Origin: an uncultured Lachnospiraceae bacterium
GTDB taxonomy: Bacteria; Bacillota; Clostridia; Lachnospirales; Lachnospiraceae
NCBI GenBank assembly: GCA_910577675.1
Contig: CAJTOR010000061.1
Span: 1 to 14,096, forward strand
Length of the DNA stretch: 14,096 nt
Direction of reading: 5' to 3'
The notes below the pieces were generated by a model. That model made no database searches. It had not been told where the DNA came from and saw only the letters and a program-made list of their open reading frames with translations. Both the position numbers and the translations under genes were made by a program. Numbering within the stretch: position 1 is the stretch's first letter; each line of letters begins with the position of its first letter. Positions 13,483 through 14,096 of the stretch are shown here, piece after piece.

Positions 13483-13653
13483 TAGAAGAAATAGTAATGG
13501 ATTAATAATATCCCTATCTTCTAGATCCTCATAGTCATTATTATTTCTATTAGAATCACAAACTAAGGTTGATATATTGTGATGGCAAGGAAAGAGGTTT
13601 AATGAAGGGATGAGTAATGTTACCAGCAGTGTAATACAGAGTGTTTTTTTCAT
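13477..13653 (-). CDS. small exported peptide precursor, candidate signalling peptide
   Basis: The gene encodes 58 residues, MKK followed by a hydrophobic stretch (4-21) typical of a signal peptide. A polar middle rich in Asn, Asp and Glu (33-47) follows, then the C-terminus DIINPLLFLLL (48-58). The start at 13653 has an excellent ribosome binding site on the minus strand (AAAGGAA, complement of 13661-13667, 7-base spacing). A longer frame starting at 13689 is rejected because this site would be inside it. The gene is convergent with the second regulator and shares the palindrome TTATAA at both stops. Precursors of Phr, PapR and SHP pheromones are similarly small, exported, and release an active C-terminal peptide; SHP peptides often begin with Asp or Glu. 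A membrane-acting toxin or a chance ORF are alternatives. Confidence 0.5.
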   Translation of the reverse strand: MKKTLCITLLVTLLIPSLNLFPCHHNISTLVCDSNRNNNDYEDLEDRDIINPLLFLLL

Positions 13654-13675
13654 ATATAAATTCCTTTCATATATT

Positions 13676-13706
13676 AAGATTGTAAGCAAGAAAAACTTAA
13701 AATCTT
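13676..13706. repeat. imperfect 11-bp inverted repeat upstream of the peptide gene
   Basis: AAGATTGTAAG (13676-13686) and CTTAAAATCTT (13696-13706) pair at 10 of 11 positions over a 9-base loop. Read on the minus strand, the promoter-proximal arm contains TACAAT, a plausible -10 for the peptide gene, so the repeat could be an operator. On the + strand it is followed by ATTCTTTTT and could act as a weak terminator for the regulator pair. Confidence 0.4.
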
Positions 13707-13827
13707 ATTCTTTTTGTAAGGCAGAAGGATAAATATTCTTTCCGTTTCTAAATTTCTTCTTTTTTATACTGATTGTTCATATCTGCCTGTTGGTTAATTA
13801 AGTTATTAATAGTCAAGCCCAGTAAAT

Positions 13828-13833
13828 TATAAT
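13828..13833 (+). promoter_or_regulatory. possible -10 element
   Basis: A perfect TATAAT lies 8 bases before AAAGGA of the 26-codon ORF. No good -35 is present at 16-18 bases, and the region is AT-rich, so support is weak. Confidence 0.25.
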
Positions 13834-13855
13834 AAAGTTTAAAGGAACTTCAACT

Positions 13856-13936
13856 ATGAATATTTTAAATTTTCAGTTAAGACTTGCTACTGCTGATAAA
13901 AACCGCCTAGCTAATGATATATCGCAGTGTATATAA
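13856..13936 (+). CDS. possible 26-residue ORF of unknown function
   Basis: An ATG 9 bases after AAAGGA (13841-13846) opens 26 codons ending in TAA, beginning MNILNFQLRLA. The ribosome binding site is as good as those of real genes nearby. The peptide is polar with no signal sequence, and I do not recognise it. It could be a small protein, a leader peptide, a gene fragment or chance. Confidence 0.25.
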   Translation: MNILNFQLRLATADKNRLANDISQCI

Positions 13937-14071
13937 TAAATGGTACATTCAAGTATCTACCTACCAGTATGATGTTTATTACTGGATAATGACTTACATT
14001 TATCTTTATCATATTGCAAAAAAGTATTGTATGTATATTTTAACATATAGAGTTAAACATGTAACGATTAA

Positions 14072-14096
14072 AATTAGAAAATTTTATTTTCTAATT
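14072..14096. repeat. 11-bp perfect AT-rich hairpin at the window edge
   Basis: AATTAGAAAAT (14072-14082) and ATTTTCTAATT (14086-14096) are perfect complements over a TTT loop. The window ends exactly here, so the repeat may be longer or followed by a T-run. It could be a bidirectional terminator or the end of an AT-rich element. Confidence 0.5.

Larger units (their letters stand above)
13654..14096. other. AT-rich stretch without a clear gene
   Basis: These 443 bases hold the upstream region of the peptide gene, a candidate 26-codon ORF and two AT-rich inverted repeats (listed separately). A 7-bp inverted repeat AGGCAGA/TCTGCCT (13719-13725 and 13782-13788) is also present. I see no tRNA, rRNA, transposase remnant or repeat array. 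Confidence 0.6.

Noticed and set aside
13654..13689. Twelve-residue upstream extension of the small peptide gene
   Set aside because: The strong AAAGGAA site would lie inside it, and the shorter form begins directly with a classic Met-Lys-Lys signal peptide.
1..14096. CRISPR arrays, tRNA or rRNA genes, insertion sequences
   Set aside because: No regularly spaced repeats, cloverleaf-like sequences, rRNA motifs or transposase-like proteins were seen on either strand.

Overview
The window is the replication-origin neighbourhood of a Firmicutes (Bacillota) chromosome, most likely a clostridial bacterium of the Lachnospiraceae type. The reasons are the conserved order dnaA-oriC-dnaN-yaaA-recF-gyrB-gyrA, the gapped dnaA-dnaN intergenic region with DnaA boxes, strong AGGAGG-like ribosome binding sites, and protein sequences (RecF, GyrA, two-subunit iron-sulfur fumarase) that read like that family. 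The species is not identified. All genes lie on the + strand except one small gene near the right end.

Positions 1-9196 hold the core replication and supercoiling genes: the initiator DnaA, an origin with a DnaA-trio-type unwinding element just before dnaN, the beta clamp, a small S4-domain protein, RecF and both gyrase subunits. GyrB has Asn and GyrA has Gly at positions where the same residues cause quinolone resistance when they arise by mutation in other species. A rho-independent terminator at 9220-9252 closes this block.

Positions 9386-11124 hold the two subunits of an oxygen-sensitive class I fumarase. The alpha and beta genes, normally almost adjacent, are separated here by 275 bases. 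That spacer carries a perfect DnaA box, a 13-bp inverted repeat, a short ORF resembling the start of a HicA toxin, and a probable promoter. The beta subunit has an unusual charged N-terminal extension. A strong terminator follows at 11200-11239.

Positions 11240-14096 are visibly more AT-rich and look like accessory DNA. They hold two overlapping paralogous genes for helix-turn-helix regulators with TPR-like helical C-terminal regions. Convergent to them, and sharing their last 6 bases, is a gene for a 58-residue peptide with a signal sequence and a hydrophobic C-terminus beginning with Asp. The arrangement resembles peptide-pheromone/RRNPP (Rgg, PlcR, NprR) signalling modules and is the best candidate here for an undescribed system. 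The last ~440 bases hold no clear gene, only a candidate 26-codon ORF and two AT-rich hairpins.
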